This document shows positions 63,549-64,000 of a DNA stretch of 64,000 bases, piece by piece. Numbering within the stretch: position 1 is the stretch's first letter; each line of letters opens with the position of its first letter. Origin of the DNA: Poritiphilus sp965212595 (GTDB lineage: Bacteria; Bacteroidota; Bacteroidia; Flavobacteriales; Flavobacteriaceae); contig CBDBVE010000021.1 in assembly GCA_965212595.1 (NCBI GenBank), forward strand, positions 1 through 64,000. Direction: 5' to 3'. The position numbers were made by a program, and so were the translations under genes. The notes below the pieces were generated by a model that did no database searches, was not told the origin of the DNA, and was given only the letters and a program-made list of their open reading frames with translations.

Positions 63549-64000
63549 CTAGAGACTCATCTTATCCTTAAAAATATAGGATTGCCTTCTTGACACCTCT
63601 ACTTCCTCACCGTTTGTAAGTGTTAGTTTAAGCTTCCCATTGAACCATGGCACTACCGCTTTAATGTAGTTGACATTAATAATTTGCTGTCTGTTGGCCC
63701 TAAAAAAGTTATCTAAAGGGAGTTTCTCCTCCACCTGATTCAAGGATTTATAAAGTAGGGGTTTTTCTTCCTTAAAAAAGACTCTGGTATAGTTCCCGAC
63801 AATCTCAAATAGGGCTATTTCTTCAATCTTTACCAGCCAGCATTTTTCTCCATCCTTAATGAAAATCTGGCTTTTCTCACTTAACCTTTCTTCTTTACCT
63901 CTTTCGGTTTCCTTGTCCTCCAGTTTAGAACGAACTTTATCCATGGCAACCGCAAAACGCTTGGCGTTAATTGGTTTTAAAAGATAATCAAGAGCATTGT
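63549..64000 (-). CDS. LytTR-family response regulator, 5' end beyond window
   Basis: The frame is open to the window edge, so the N-terminus is missing. The visible part begins NALDYLLKPINAKRFAVAMD, the characteristic end of a CheY-like receiver domain, with the conserved Lys-Pro. A charged linker (SKLEDKETERGKEERLS) and a LytTR DNA-binding domain follow (IALFEIVGNYTRVFFKEEK, FFRANRQQIINVNYIKAVVP, GKLKLTLTNGEEVEVSRRQS). It is a LytR/AlgR-type two-component regulator, presumably paired with a histidine kinase just outside the window. The ATG at 63944 is internal and should not be used as the start. Confidence 0.93.
   Translation of the reverse strand, partial: NALDYLLKPINAKRFAVAMDKVRSKLEDKETERGKEERLSEKSQIFIKDGEKCWLVKIEEIALFEIVGNYTRVFFKEEKPLLYKSLNQVEEKLPLDNFFRANRQQIINVNYIKAVVPWFNGKLKLTLTNGEEVEVSRRQSYIFKDKMSL

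Noticed and set aside
1..64000. tRNA or rRNA genes, CRISPR arrays, insertion sequences, prophage or integrase genes
   Set aside because: None was recognised on either strand. The intergenic gaps are short, and the only tandem array has no spacers.

Overview
The window looks like chromosomal DNA of a marine-type Flavobacteriaceae (phylum Bacteroidota). Support comes from a SusC/SusD pair, a type IX secretion C-terminal sorting domain, several promoters of the Bacteroidota form TTTG-N19-20-TAnnTTTG, and the ribosomal superoperon followed by carA, eno, gltA and guanidino-group hydrolases. That last gene order is one I recall as common in this family. No tRNA, rRNA, IS element or CRISPR array was found.

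Layout. 1-2.9 kb: a truncated TIM-barrel glycoside-hydrolase-like lipoprotein, the citrulline hydrolase CtlX, and a divergent membrane LytTR regulator. 3-9.4 kb: a secreted beta-lactamase-fold hydrolase, then an exporter operon (MMPL/RND permease, LolA-like periplasmic protein, outer-membrane barrel) next to a TetR repressor. Three near-identical operator-like sites link the repressor to the operon, and one lies between the -33 and -7 elements of the repressor's own promoter. 9.5-18.6 kb: central metabolism (GH65 phosphorylase, DDAH-type amidinohydrolase, citrate synthase, glycogen synthase, enolase, carA). 18.6-35.9 kb: an uninterrupted minus-strand translation block from rpsL to rplQ, holding str, S10, spc and alpha genes, secY, infA and rpoA. 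An intrinsic terminator sits between rpsJ and rplC. 36.4-50.1 kb: a SusC-SusD-lipoprotein operon, then surface proteins: a very large FG-GAP/ASPIC-UnbV lipoprotein, a small secreted protein, an arylsulfotransferase-like lipoprotein, and a second ASPIC-UnbV protein with a T9SS signal. 50.3-64 kb: housekeeping and envelope genes (rlmB, rhomboid, rarA, a DUF5723 operon, a HAD nucleotidase, a polysaccharide-deacetylase-like protein, radC, mpl, cupin, SDR, TPR, DoxX) and a LytTR response regulator cut by the window edge.

Data quality. Between about 29.93 and 41.64 kb, five genes (rplB, fusA, rpsL, susC and the lipoprotein after susD) carry single-base indels, nearly all insertions. Removing them restores family-length proteins: rplB becomes exactly 274 aa and fusA 712 aa. 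Three of the five genes are essential and no gene outside this stretch is affected, so I read this as a patch of sequence error. These genes are annotated as full-length CDSs with disrupted frames.

The most interesting biology is the TetR-controlled tripartite envelope exporter and the SusCD / ASPIC-UnbV / arylsulfotransferase surface locus. Neither can be assigned a substrate from sequence alone.
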